Positions 10,785 to 21,517 are shown, counted from the stretch's first letter. The stretch: 64,000 nt of DNA from Cordylochernes scorpioides (GCA_030710605.1 CP092880.1:19963791-20027790), one strand, 5' to 3'. Notes: a model not told the origin generated them from the letters alone. Numbers and translations are program-made.

Positions 10785-10951
10785 CAGTAAAACCTCCTTG
10801 TAAAGAATACCTAATTGCAGAGTCAAATTTCTTTCATGGAAAGGTATCCAAAGAGTTGCTAAATAGTAAAAATAGTAATTTTGCAAATGAAAACTGTCCT
10901 TTGTATAGAGGTGTCCACTAGCGGGGTGCTCGCTTAAGGGAGGTTCTATTG
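10785..10951. mobile_element. pogo/Tigger-like MITE
   Basis: Begins CAGTAAAACCTCCTTGTAAA between TA and ends GGGAGGTTCTATTG before TA. It lies 10 bp from the Helitron end. Confidence 0.8.
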
Positions 10952-11178
10952 TAACACTAATTTTGTAAATTTTATCGGTAGAATATACAAATGATATTGA
11001 AAACGTTCTAATAAAATCACTTTATTTAAATGAATATAAAAAGTTACACTCTTGTAATATCAAATTTCATATTATTAAACTATAAAAGGTAATAATATAT
11101 AATGATTCTTCAGTTTAAATTATAATTTTATTAAATTCACTATTCTGATGAGATATAATTTGGTTTCGAAAATGCATT

Positions 11179-13376
11179 CTATTTTAATTTATATAAGTCA
11201 CCTGCTCCAAGTTGTTTCAGTAATTCCTTTACTGGCTTGTGTGGCGATGATCTACCACAATCTTTTCCAATATTATTTTTCTCCAGCCATTCTAAAATAT
11301 CTTCTGTTTCTTCTTCTTCCTCCTCTTCTTCACAAGAAGCTTCAATTTCTTCATCAGTCTGCAAATAGCTTCATCATCTTCAGGCCAGTATCTAAGCTCA
11401 GGTGGAATATGAATAACTTCGTCAAGATCTTCCTCCGCTGTCATATATTCTTCATCATCTTCCTCTGAAATCTTCTCTTCCTCTTCTTCTTCTTCTTCTG
11501 TAGAATATATCTTTTTTTCCTCCTCTGGAAAAGTCTGAACTTCTTCTTTAACATCCTCTTCACCTTTCATTGTGTCAAAATCTTTGTTATTTTCTTTTGC
11601 TGAATTTCCTTTTGATTTTCCTCTTCAATCACAAATTCCTCCTCCATTGAAGAAAATTCTTCTGTTGAAGTAGTTTCTTCCTTATCTTTCACTTTGGGTG
11701 CAGTATTTTCTCCCATATCAGAGTATACCTTCTCGTGTATTTCCTCAGAAGACTCTTTTTCCTTCGTTGAGCAAATAGGTTTGAACTCCTTTTCTGTTGA
11801 AGAAGTCCCCTTTTGGTCGTCCTCTTTTGGCCCATATTCTTCCACATCTGTGTATGTCTTTTGGTTTATAAGAATCTCCTTATCAATATCTTCTTTTGTT
11901 GAAGTTAAATCTTTGTCTCCTTCCTCTTTTGGAGAAATATCTTTTATATCGTTTTGATCTTCTTTTATCACAGATTCTTTTACTATATCCGAGGATATTT
12001 TCTTTTCGATGATAATATGTACAACATAATAAGTTTTGCATAAAACTTTTCCTTCTTCCTTAGCTGAAGAATTATCCAATTTAACCTTTTGAGCTTCATC
12101 ATTCGTCATAGATTCTTCTATACCAGAAGATCTATTATCGTGTATAAAAATATCATCCTTCTCAAATTCTTTTTCTATCAATGTGGAGACGCATTCTAAA
12201 GCCACATTTCTTACCTCGTTTTCGTCCACTACATTTTTTTCGAATTTCTTTATACAAATGTTCTTTTTAGTTTGTTGTTCATCTGTCTGGATAAAGGAAT
12301 TCACTTCATCAACATTTTCTATTTTCACTTCTGTCAAATTTTGTTTCTTTTTCTTGGAAGGAACCGTTTCGTGGCTAACTATATCCTGAATATCCATTGC
12401 CGGTTCCATAGAATCTTTCTTCTCGTGTTCAGGGATACAAGTTTCAAACTCTTCATTCGATGGGCAAAACACTTTGCTTTCTTTCTTTGCTGAAGTCTCC
12501 TTATGATGTTTTTTACCCTCGAATTCCTCCGTATTTGTGCATCTTTTTTCATTTATGTCATTGCCCTTATCAAATTCTTCTTCTTTCGTTGAAATTATAT
12601 CTTGTCCCCTTCCTCTGTTAAAATTGTATCATTTTTATCGTTTCCATCTTCTTCTATCACAGCTTCTTTTCCCATATATGAGGATATTTTCTTTGTATGA
12701 CAATAGTATCTTCAATGCTCTTCTGAAGTTGTGAAAATTTCGTTTTCTCTTCGTTCTTTGCTGAAGAAATTTCCTTTTTTTCCTCTTGATCTTCATCTTT
12801 CATCATTAATTCTTTATTTACAGACAATTGATTATTGGTGTATAATAAAATCACTATTCTCAATTCTTTTTCTTCCAAAATAGGAACGCTTCTAATGCTA
12901 CATTTCTCACTTTGCTGTTACTCTCTACATTTTTTTCTTCAATCTTCATATTAATATTCTCTACAGTTTTGTTGTTCATCTATCTCGGAATTAACTTGTT
13001 CATCAAAATTTTCCATTCTCATTTCTCTTAATTTTGGTTTCTTATTTTTTCGCTTTTTCTTGGAAGCATTTGTTTCTTGGTTATCTTCAAACTGGTTATC
13101 ACTTTCCAGACTCTTATTAGAGTATTTTTCTCGTGTTTAGCGAAATCATTCGACTCTTTATTCAACATAGAGGCATTTTGTCTTCTTCCTTTTTTGAAGA
13201 ACTCTCATTTTTCTCTTCGTCTTTGGTTATCAATTCTTGTCCTTTAGGGAATATCTTCTCGTGAGTCTTTTCTTCAAATTTTTTCTAAATTCACTTCTTT
13301 TGAATAGTTTTTCTTATTATTTCTTCGATTTTTCTTGGAAGGAACTATATTTTGGCTAGCCTGGATCTCCATTTTC
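11179..13376 (-). pseudogene. Glu/Lys-rich internally repeated protein gene, frameshifted
   Basis: I do not recognise the family. From ATG at 13376 the minus strand encodes highly charged sequence built of related units. Equivalent stretches with SKKK followed by DEQQ and VRNVALE begin near 13376, 13090 and 12400. The longest open part (12472-11567, 301 codons) and the next frame (11570-11292) run through Glu-rich tracts such as STEEEEEEEE. The C-terminal frame (11364-11179) ends with a less biased segment (DILEWLEKNNIG, then VKELLKQLGAGDLYKLK) that looks like a folded tail. At least four frame changes separate the pieces. No splice sites clearly bridge them. It may be a decayed gene, a real gene with assembly indels in its repeats, or a multi-exon gene. 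No TE motif is present, so this is a candidate host locus. Confidence 0.5.
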
Positions 13377-13544
13377 TGGAACATATAGAGTTGGTTAATA
13401 TCAAATATTTAACATATATGCTGTTCACACACATCACACAAATATATTCTTTTGATAATTTCAATGGGTCAAAAATCAATTTTACTTATTATTACATTTT
13501 ACCAATAGTGTTATTGTAGGGCTTATATTATATTATTTTTATTA

Positions 13545-13703
13545 CAGTAAAACCTCCCTTTAGCGGACACCTCTCTACAAAGGACATTTTCATTTACAAA
13601 ATAACCATTTTTACTCTTTAGCAACTCTCCGGTAAGAGGACACCTCTCCCTAAAGGAAACTTTGACTCTGCAATTAGGTGTCCTTTACAGGGAGGTTCTA
13701 CTG
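13545..13703. mobile_element. pogo/Tigger-like MITE
   Basis: Complete copy, CAGTAAAACCTCCCTTTAGC at the left and GGGAGGTTCTACTG at the right, in TA. It lies about 170 bp upstream of the presumed start of the Glu/Lys-rich gene. Confidence 0.85.
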
Positions 13704-14085
13704 TATTCTCTATTTCATTTTTCACTAATGATTTTCAAAAAATAATATCATTGAGACCTAAATAACAAAATTTTACTGAAATCCACCTGAATAATATCTG
13801 GATGAGCAAGATTCATTCAGCTAGTTCTTGTACCTGTTGTAGGTGGTTAAAACCACGTGGCAGTATGATTACTGAATTTGACCCTGTGATATCAAAACTA
13901 TTTTTACATTCTTATTTAAAATAATGTGTTACACTTTACCAAAGAAAAATTAACCCTTCAAAGAAATATTTCGAGTATGATCATCTAACTCCAAACCGAG
14001 ATAAATCGAAAAGTGATATTCCATAAAAGAGGAAGATTAAGCCCTTATTCTGGTAGTTGAATTGGTAGCATAACTTTTTTTATTA
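13704..14085. other. noncoding, nothing recognised
   Basis: Moderately AT-rich sequence with no long frame, no repeat family shared with the rest of the window and no RNA gene that I can see. Confidence 0.3.
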
Positions 14086-14382
14086 TACCTTGTACACGTG
14101 GTACAGGCCATGATAATTATGGTGGGTTAGAGGTTAGCGACTGTTTTTATTGTAAGTGAACCACATGTCTACATATGTGAAAATAGTTCGACTTTTGCAC
14201 TTAAAAATTTGCCAGAGCTCCGTTTGATTACTTGCACTTGCTGGTGGGGTTTGAAATTTTACAATATCGGGGGTCATGGGAGATTTTATTTAATTAGAAA
14301 AAAAGTGCCTAATGCGGATTCGATCCCTGGGTCGTAGCGGTCTAAAACCAAAAGGTTTAGACCATCCTTCCACCGACCCCCC
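14086..14382 (-). mobile_element. tRNA-derived SINE (family 2)
   Basis: The minus strand starts GGTCGGTGGAAGGATGGTCTA with a tRNA-like A box. It has a B-box region (about 14310-14335), a cytosine- and purine-rich middle with CCAACCCCACCAGC-like sequence in better copies, and ends CATGGCCTGTACCACGTGTAC. Copies at 16353, 18535, 32099 and 57590 share the same order. Confidence 0.75.
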
Positions 14383-14799
14383 TATAACTCTAAATTGTAT
14401 CCATCAAATATTAGGCTGCCTCTAAGTTTATCACAAATCCGATCATTACAACATTTTACAAATAAAGATTTAACTGCTTTGAATGCAGTTCAGAGAACAC
14501 TTGTTAGATCGAAGGGCAAATCAAATGAACCATCAAGGAACGATTTGACTCCGGTAATGGTATCACAATAACGGAGAAAATCAGGAAAGGACAAATTCAG
14601 GATGACACAGCAATTTATTTAAGGCACAAACACAGATCAACATTTATAAGATAGTAGAGGTCATCTAAATAGATGATGGCAACTATCTTTTAGGACATGT
14701 GAGCATGTGAGGTGATTTTCTAGAAGATATCACTGTGAACAGTTTCCAGCTATATTCTAACTTTGCGAAAGCTTAGGAAAGTTATTCGGAAAAAAGACC

Positions 14800-15052
14800 A
14801 GAGATTATCTTGAAACCGTCAAATTTCACCATGACAATGCACGGCCGCACACCTCATTCAGACTTCAGAGAGAGACTATTGGACAAATGGGATGATCACT
14901 GGTTACTCAAACCCCCATACAACCCAGATTTGGCATCTTGGGACTTCTATTCATTCTCCCCAATAATAAAAAAAAACCTGATCGGACAAAGATTTGAAGA
15001 TCTACAGGAAGTTAATTGGGACAAATTTAAATTTTATTTTTTCTATTTGTGA
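14800..15052 (+). pseudogene. mariner transposase C-terminal fragment
   Basis: KFHHDNARPHTSF is followed, after one frameshift, by PPYNPDLASWDFYSF. These two motifs carry the second and third catalytic aspartates of mariner transposases. Upstream sequence to about 14720 may be further decayed transposase. It is a different lineage from the 5295 copy, judged by the residues around the motifs. Confidence 0.75.
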
Positions 15053-15095
15053 ACAAATTGTAACTGTAGATTATTTATCGTAAAGATAGAGTCTG

Positions 15096-15366
15096 CCTGA
15101 CCGGTATTCATAGCTCTTAAAATTAAACATACTTCAGTCAGTGAAAATTTTTATTATCTCGAGGTTTCAACAAAAATATTTTGCCACACACATCGTCAGA
15201 AGCGAACAAAAATTAGAACATTTGGCAAAGTTACAGCCTTAGAATAATTTTTAATGCTTTGCCAAATGTTTAATTTTGTTCGCTCCTGACGAGGACTAAT
15301 GATTTTTGTCGAAACGTCGAGATAATAGAAAGATTTACTGCCTGAAGTATCTTTAATTTTAAGAGC
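15096..15366. repeat. palindromic repeat with hammerhead-like cores (Penelope-type candidate)
   Basis: Two arms of about 60 bp (from GCTCTTAAAATTAAACATAC and its complement) enclose a centre derived from the same sequence. On the plus strand CTGACGA (15286-15292) is followed by a GAC/GTC-paired loop and GAAAC (15311-15315) then GTC. On the minus strand the same order occurs: CTGACGA at 15199-15193 and GAAAC at 15168-15164. CTGANGA plus GAAA is the conserved core of hammerhead ribozymes, which are known in Penelope-like elements. Activity is inferred, not shown. Confidence 0.55.
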
Positions 15367-15603
15367 TTTATATTATTTAGGTTCTGAATTAAATTTAATA
15401 TCATAATAAATATATTTTCCAAGTTTTTCTAAGGTTACCAGGCTTCCATTCTAACAATGGCAGTTATTTTATTGCTTAATTTAACTACTGGAAGAGCACC
15501 GATATTTTGTGGAATGACTCGAATAGAATTAAATTGAATATTGGTCTTAGTTTTGAACTAGAATATAGGAAGCAACGACAAACATAATATTTAATCAAAG
15601 TAT

Positions 15604-15960
15604 GAATTGATCAATGGCCTACTGGATATGGAAGCAAATAATTTATCAAATGCACAATGGATATGAACCAATTTATAACTGATCCAACACGCACTAGAAA
15701 TGATATCGTTCTATGTATTGATCTAACGGGAACTGCTCGAATCAGCTAATCGAGCGCGCACAGAATATCAAATAAATTGTGAACTGGTCAAAAGTGCACT
15801 GAATTTAATATCTAAAAAACACAATTTAAAAATTAATATAAAAATTCCGCTAAATGTGAAGTGAGTATGAATTGATCAAACGCGCACTGGATCTGGGATC
15901 TATCTGTGAATTGATCAAACGCGCACTAGATCTGGGATCTATCTATGGATTGATCAAACA
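15604..15960 (+). repeat. 39-bp in-frame minisatellite with decayed flanking units
   Basis: Two almost identical 39-bp units (15867-15944, GAATTGATCAAACGCGCACT and onwards) encode ELIKRALDLGSIC twice. A third partial unit and several diverged units (TGATC, CGCGCACT) extend back to about 15604. Unit length is a multiple of three and the frame stays open to 16063. No protein family is recognised. Confidence 0.5.
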
Positions 15961-16063
15961 ATTTGGGACGGAAATTAAGCTGTTGTTAATATATTTGAAA
16001 GAATATCAAGAACCTATTATTGATGAATTAATTACAATGAAGGTAATTCCATTCAAGATCTAA

Positions 16064-16352
16064 ATAGAGAGAGAGATGTCAAAACAATATTTCCTCAATT
16101 CAATTGATTATGTTCTCAATGCCTTATAGGTAAGTTTATATTTTTCTTTAATAAAATAGATCATATATCAGATCAATGTTAGTTAATAATTAATAATATA
16201 AAATTACATAATGAATTCATATACATTTAAATATTAGCATAGAATTTTCATATGCTTGATGTTGAAATATACCTGTTCAAAAAATTACTTTATTAGGTAG
16301 GGCTCAAATTATGGGGTAGGAAAATTCTACCATATCTAACTATAATTTTTCT
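16064..16352. other. AT-rich noncoding
   Basis: No frame, repeat or RNA gene recognised between the minisatellite and the SINE. Confidence 0.3.
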
Positions 16353-16655
16353 CGGGGTTCGGTGGAAGGCTGGTTAAACCGTTTGGTTTTCGACCACTAC
16401 GACCCGGGTTCGATTCCCGCATTGGACACTTTTTTCTGTTAAAAAAAAAAAAAAAAAACTCCAATGTCCCCCGATTCTTGTGAAATCCAACCCCACCAGC
16501 TAGTGCAAGTAACCAAACGGGGCTCTGGAGAACATTTGTAAGTTCAAAGTCAAACTGCTTTTCACATGTGTAGATATGTGGTGCCCTTACAGTAAAAGCA
16601 GTCGCTAACTACCCACCATGATTATCATGGCCTGTACCACGTGTACTAGAGATAA
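16353..16655 (+). mobile_element. tRNA-derived SINE (family 2), best full copy
   Basis: The head CGGTGGAAGGCTGGTTAAAC contains an A-box-like motif, and CCGGGTTCGATTCCCGC is a near-perfect B box. A poly(A)-like run separates the head from the body. The body ends in TATCATGGCCTGTACCACGTG. Both internal promoter boxes look intact, so pol III transcription is plausible. Confidence 0.8.
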
Positions 16656-16804
16656 ACAAAGAATATATAAATAATGTTTCTCTCTATCACAAATAATATG
16701 AATTAGTTATTGTTTTAATTTGTTTATAGGATTTTGATGGCCGATATTTCAAACTACATCTTCATTTGTTTATAAATACACCCTTATAGTTACCGTAAAG
16801 AAAA

Positions 16805-17096
16805 AAGCTGCCTGGCCGGCATTCATAATTCTTGAAAATACAGATACTTCGGCCAGTAAATCTTTTATTGTCTCGACGTTTGCGAATTAAATATTTGTTT
16901 TTTTACTCGTCCTTTAGATGTTGTACAAAATTTCAAATACCGCTTGAGACCGCCCTTGCAGCCTTAAAATAATTTTTAACACCTTGCCAAATGTTTTAAT
17001 TTTTGTTTGTTCCTGACGAGGACAGAAGATTTTTATCGAAACGTCGAGACAATAAAAAAGATTTACTGGCTGAAGTATCTTTATTTTCAAGAACAC
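16805..17096. repeat. second palindromic repeat with hammerhead-like core
   Basis: Related to 15096-15366. The flank CGGCATTCATAATTCTTG corresponds to CGGTATTCATAGCTCTTA in the other copy. On the plus strand CTGACGA (17013-17019) precedes GAAAC (17038-17042) and GTC. The stem II pairing is weaker here (GGAC against ATCG). Confidence 0.5.
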
Positions 17097-17339
17097 CTTT
17101 AGTTGTTGAAATTAACAATTTTTCTCTCAATTTTTCAATATTTAATGGAAAAGAGTGAAGTCGCCCTCTTTGAACAATTCTTATTTATATTGTCTATCTT
17201 ATTGAATATTTCGCAGAATGAATCTTGTTAATGCCCACCAAACATATGATGTATCAATATTATTATCATCATTTCAGACCAATAATGAATGAATTTCCCA
17301 GAACGTGGTAAATTTTGCCTTGGTTATAGGTCACATCTT

Positions 17340-17724
17340 TTGAGTCTGAAGAGTCAAAAATTACAATTTACAAAATTTCAAAGTTTTTAAAGAGCCACAA
17401 TTTTTTTTATTGCCAACAATAAATAGTACTCGTATAAATAAGGTTTCCATATATACGAGTATTACACGTAGTTCACATCCAAACAGCCGCATGTGGAAAG
17501 AGTCGGTGGACGAATGGTTAAAACCCTCGATTTCCGACACTATGAACCGGGATCGAATCCCGCATTGGACCCTTTTTTATAATAAGTGAATAACCTTCAC
17601 ATTTTATTCGTTGTTGTAATATAATAATTAGGTTGCTCTATTTGAGTGGCACCTAGTGAAGTTAATTTGGAACAAGCAAGCCGAATGTGGCTTGCGAGAC
17701 GCAGGTTGCCAACCCCTGGTCTAG
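17340..17724 (-). mobile_element. hAT-type MITE interrupted by a SINE
   Basis: Inverted copy of the 6940 MITE. The left part matches its 3' region (TTACAAAATTTCAAAGTTTT) and the right end is GGTTGCCAACCCCTG. A family-1 SINE has inserted inside it. The left terminus is degenerate, so its target duplication cannot be confirmed. Confidence 0.75.
17497..17678 (+). mobile_element. tRNA-derived SINE (family 1) nested in a hAT MITE
   Basis: The A box (TGGACGAATGG) and B box (GGGATCGAATCCC) are followed by the tail TTAGGTTGCTCTATTTGAG. AGCCGCATGTGG (17485-17496) and AGCCGAATGTGG (17679-17690) form the target duplication. Confidence 0.82.
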
Positions 17725-18192
17725 TTGAAAAATGCGACAAAAAACTCTTTCACATTTAACTTTGTATATTGTTAATATTTCAGAACAAAGGTAAAATATT
17801 GAGAAAATGTATATAATAGCATTTATATGAATAAACACATAAATACGTTGACCTTTATATATATAGAGATATAAATAATATATTTATATTAAAGCATTAT
17901 ACATAAGTCACTTAAAAAGTTTTTGCAATCACTTATTTTTTATTAAAGCTGCAACTTTAAAATTTTCAGAGTTTCTCAAAGTATTCATCCTTAGCACCTA
18001 TTACCACTTGTATATTCGTTGGCCAAACATTCACTCAGGGTAAATACGGGTTAAACAGGATCAAAATATATAATTTTGTAACAATATTATTTAACTTGCA
18101 TCATTCTATTATATGCATATACACTCAGAAAAATTCACTTAGGTAAAACTTGGATGTTGTCCTGTTTATTCGGATGGTTACATATATTTTCA
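17725..18192. other. AT-rich noncoding, faint transposase-like remains
   Basis: The stretch around 17930-18040 read on the minus strand gives a few residues reminiscent of a Tc1/mariner C-terminus, but there are too many stops for a call. Nothing else is seen. Confidence 0.25.
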
Positions 18193-18362
18193 GTTCAAAA
18201 TTCAATTTATTAGGTACCGCTCGGCAAGAGAAACCTAGTTTATGATAATTGCAACAATAATATGTGAAGGTTATTCACATATTAAACAAAATGTTAACGC
18301 GGGATTCAATCCCGGTTCATGACTGTCGGGAATCGAGGGTGTTACCTACTCGTCCACAGACT
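18193..18362 (-). mobile_element. tRNA-derived SINE (family 1)
   Basis: Minus-strand copy. The tail complement AGGTACCGCTCGGCAAGAG is at the left and the B-box complement GGGATTCAATCCC in the middle, with GACTGTCGGGAATCGAGGG after it. The A-box end is at about 18360. Confidence 0.75.
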
Positions 18363-18534
18363 TTTATGTATATATATTTTACTGTAATCAAACGGGCCAT
18401 GGTTCTATTATTTTAAAATATGACAATTGAGAAAATTCAAATAATCGAATTATCATGACGAGTGAATAAGTTGAAAAATGCTTAAATTTATATTAACCGC
18501 TTTTATCTGATGTAAATACGATTTTTTTTGCTTA

Positions 18535-18781
18535 TCCCTATTACACGTGGTACAAGCAATGATAATCATGTTGGGTAGAGTAGGCGACTGCTTTTACTGT
18601 AAGTGCACCACATGTCTACACATGTGAAAAGCAGTTCGACTTTGCAATTACAAATGTGCCAGAGCCCGGTTTGTTTACTTGCATTCGCTGGTGGGATTGG
18701 ACTTTTGCAAGAATCGAGGGCCCAACCCGGGTCATAGCGGTCGAAAACGAACGGTTTAGGCCATCTTTCCACCGACCCCCA
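18535..18781 (-). mobile_element. tRNA-derived SINE (family 2), internally shortened
   Basis: Minus-strand copy with ACACGTGGTACAAGCAATGA at its 3' end and ACCGACCCCC at its head. The poly(A)-like linker seen in the 16353 copy is deleted. Confidence 0.7.
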
Positions 18782-18874
18782 AATTAAATTGTAAATATGA
18801 ATTTCCTCATTCCTCATCGGCCGGCCGCCTCTGTCACGGATGCGTGCGCACATGGAGGTCACGTGCTCCCCGGC

Positions 18875-18930
18875 TCCCTCGAGCCGGATTTGAACCAGCG
18901 ACCTAAGGATCACCGTTGTAACATCTACAG
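18875..18930 (-). tRNA. tRNA-Tyr (GTA) 3' half with intron, pseudogene
   Basis: The minus strand reads CTGTAGA (anticodon GTA), a 13-base intron-like TGTTACAACGGTG, then ATCCTTAGGTCGC (anticodon stem and variable loop), GCTGGTTCAAATCCGGC (perfect T arm) and TCGAGGGAG (acceptor side). Eukaryotic tRNA-Tyr genes characteristically carry an intron right after the anticodon. The 5' half (D arm and acceptor 5' strand) is missing. In its place, at 18931, begins the 3' region of a Helitron, so the gene is truncated exactly inside the anticodon arm. Confidence 0.7.
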
Positions 18931-18969
18931 TCGGGTAAAACACGGGCGTTGCCCGGGTCATTCGGCTAG
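18931..18969 (+). mobile_element. Helitron 3' terminus
   Basis: CGGGCGTTGCCCG hairpin followed by GGTCATTCGGCTAG and a T in the flank, identical in plan to the ends at 48841 and 49744. The body of this Helitron is not recognised to the left, where tRNA-Tyr sequence begins at once. Confidence 0.75.
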
Positions 18970-19095
18970 TATAAATATATATATATGAAGACATCTTTTC
19001 CACAAAATACCTTTATTTTTTAATCTCTATAAAAGCGTTTTATAAATTAATATTTAGAATGTATATATACAAAATGATGATTATATAATGATATA

Positions 19096-19250
19096 CCATA
19101 GAACCTTCCTTCAGCGAACACCCGCAAAGGAAAGTATTCATTTGCAAAATCACCATTTTTTTTTAATAATTTAGCAACTCTCCGGTGAAAGGACACCTCT
19201 CCCTAAAGGCTCTGCAATTAGGTGTTGTCCTTTACAAGGTGGTTATACTG
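19096..19250. mobile_element. pogo/Tigger-like MITE, diverged
   Basis: Starts CCATAGAACCTTCC after TA and ends GGTGGTTATACTG before TA. Internal modules (CTCCGGTGAAAGGACACC, GCAATTAGGTGTTGTCC) match the family. Confidence 0.7.
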
Positions 19251-19583
19251 TATTAATGATCTTATGACTACTAATTAGAGTAATTGATATAATTATAATA
19301 ATAAACATTTGTTGAAGCAAATTTCGTCTTACAAACATTCACTAGTGGAGAAGCAGGGCGATTCTGGGTCATCAGAGAGTAAGTATATAGAGAAAATAAT
19401 GAGATTTAAATCATATTTTATCATCAAGAATCTTTTATTTCGAACCCCCTCCCTTAAATATATATAAATATACATTTTTAACGATAGAGGGCAGTATAAA
19501 AATAATGTCATTTATTTCAAATACTTAAAAAATATAAATATAAGAATTTCAAACTATTTCAAATATAAACAAAGTTTGAAATA

Positions 19584-19761
19584 CAGTAGAACCTCCTTGA
19601 GAGGACACTTGCGCAAGATGAAACCTCTCTACAAAGGAAGGTTTTCATTTGCAAAATTACCATTTTTAGAATTCAACAACTCTACGTTAAGAGGACATCT
19701 CTCCCTGAAAGACACTTTGGCTCTGCAACTAGGTGTTGTCCTTTACAGGGAAGTTCCACTT
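19584..19761. mobile_element. pogo/Tigger-like MITE
   Basis: CAGTAGAACCTCCTTGAGAG at the left. The right end GGGAAGTTCCACTT is diverged. The interior modules are complete. Confidence 0.75.
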
Positions 19762-19859
19762 TATCATCAAATTAATGTTAAGTATTCAATAATGATTAGT
19801 TTTGAAGAAATATTTTAAATGCCGTTTTAATAAAATATAAAAATGTGAATAACGTCGAT

Positions 19860-20229
19860 TTTTTAGGCTTGGATAGGTTGAATGACCTTACTTCAAGGGA
19901 TCATTTCTAAAGTTTCGTACGCAGTTCGATAACCGAACTTTGACGGGACGCCACCCGCGATGAGGAGTTGGGGGGCCTTTCCCTGAGCGTGAAGTTGGAT
20001 CCTTCTGTGGTCCTTTGATGATCGCTCAATACTGGGAACTGCCCGCTCTGAGTGGGTCTTTTTTATTAAATAAAGAATAGTGAAATTTGGGTCACCGATT
20101 TTCTGTTTATTTTTATAAGTAATGTACCCGAATTCGCCCGGCTTGCCTAACGAATATTTGATAAAAAAATATTTTTTAAACGAACTGAATCGATTTTATT
20201 ATATGACTGAGAGAATTTGTTAATTACTC
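19860..20229. other. unclassified, GC-richer patch
   Basis: A GC-richer stretch at 19880-20070 with an AATAAA at about 20080 could be the end of a transcribed repeat or an LTR. No second copy is in the window, so it cannot be classified. Confidence 0.25.
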
Positions 20230-20384
20230 CAAGGATATTCGAGAATGAAGCCTGAAGCCTATAAGCTTTTTCGGATTAAAATGGTTGAAGTTTCAGCCAG
20301 ATTAGTTATGAATTGTGGACGTGTATAGCCGACAAACATACATACATACACTGACTTTTATACATATATATATAGGGATGTACT
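20230..20384 (-). mobile_element. Helitron 5' end
   Basis: On the minus strand it starts TCCCTATATATATATG and continues AAAAGTCAGTGTATGTATG and GTCGGCTATACACGTCC, the family A 5' region. The interior is lost after about 150 bp. Confidence 0.6.
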
Positions 20385-20559
20385 GGCTTCGCCCGGGTTT
20401 AACCTAAGTGAGTTTGCCTAACCAATATTTAATAAAAATATTTTTGAGAAAATATTCACTCTCTGCTGAATCGTTTTTAAAAATATTTACATATAAATAT
20501 TGACTAATATATAGAGAGATCGATACTATACTATGATATTAGCCAACAGGCCGTGAAAC

Positions 20560-20912
20560 TTTTATATATAGAGATGACCTGGCTTCGTCTGTATTCTACT
20601 AGAGTGAATGTTTTGCTGTTAGAATTTAGGTTCTGCGTACTAAAAATGATGATCTGGTTTCCCCAATGTCCTGCTTTAAGGAATTTTCCCCGAAAGATAT
20701 TTGATTTAGGACAATCAACCATGATACAGCAATATTGTCAAAATTTTCTTACTAAAAATAACTATTTTTTACCCAGTACTTGATTAAATTTTATTTTAAT
20801 GGCTAAAAATGCAACAATAAATTCCTTCGGATTTAACTCCTATGTCCTGTTTAACTTTAACTAGATTAGGTGCTAATTGAGGACGTGTATAGCCGACATA
20901 CATACACCTTGA
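20560..20912 (-). mobile_element. Helitron-family A fragment, diverged
   Basis: Retains ATTTTCCCCGAAAGATAT, ATGATACAGCAATATTGTC and GGACGTGTATAGCCGACATA in the same order as the other copies. It is more diverged than the copies at 27.4 and 48-49 kb, so probably an older insertion or subfamily. Confidence 0.6.
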
Positions 20913-20915
20913 GGC

Positions 20916-20952
<37 letters not shown>

Positions 20953-21130
20953 TGTACACTGCTTAGCCCGATTTTTCTACAAGTAAAAGTTTAATTAATG
21001 GACATTTATAAAATACTAGCCGAATGACCTGGGCAACACCCGGGTTTTACCCTATTAAATGTTTTTATTCAAATAGTATTCGTAACAATTATAAATTGGC
21101 GCCGTAAATGTCACTCTTGTGAAACGTCCC

Positions 21131-21309
21131 ATAACAAGTCGTAGGACGAGTGGGTAACCCCCTCGATTCCCGACAGTCATGAACCGGGATTGAATCCCGC
21201 GTTAAAATTTGTTTAATATGTGATAACCTTCACATATTACACAATGTTCAATTATCATGAACTAGGTTGCTCTTGCTGAGCGGTACCTATTTATGTGAAT
21301 TTGAACCAG
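21131..21309 (+). mobile_element. tRNA-derived SINE (family 1), nest member 1
   Basis: A box GGACGAGTGGG, B box GGGATTGAATCCC, tail CTAGGTTGCTCTTGCTGAGC. Left flank GAAACGTCCC (21121-21130), right flank GAAACGTCCCGC (21310-21321). Confidence 0.85.
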
Positions 21310-21321
21310 GAAACGTCCCGC

Positions 21322-21505
21322 AAAAAAAAAAACAAATAAGTCGTAGGACGAGTGGGTAACCCCCTCGATTCCCGACAGTCATGAACCGGGATTGAATCCC
21401 GCGTTAAAAATTTGTTTAATATGTGATAACCCTCACATATACACAATGTTCAATTATCATGAACTAGGTTGCTCTTGCTTTAGCGGTACCTATTTATGTG
21501 AATTT
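21322..21505 (+). mobile_element. tRNA-derived SINE (family 1), nest member 2
   Basis: Nearly identical to member 1 but begins with an A-rich run (21322-21337) before GTCGTAGGACGAG. Flanks GAAACGTCCCGC at 21310-21321 and 21506-21517. Confidence 0.85.
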
Positions 21506-21517
21506 GAAACGTCCCGC

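Noticed and set aside
18840-18935. A functional tRNA-Tyr gene
   Set aside because: The D arm and the 5' acceptor strand are missing, so it cannot fold to a complete tRNA.
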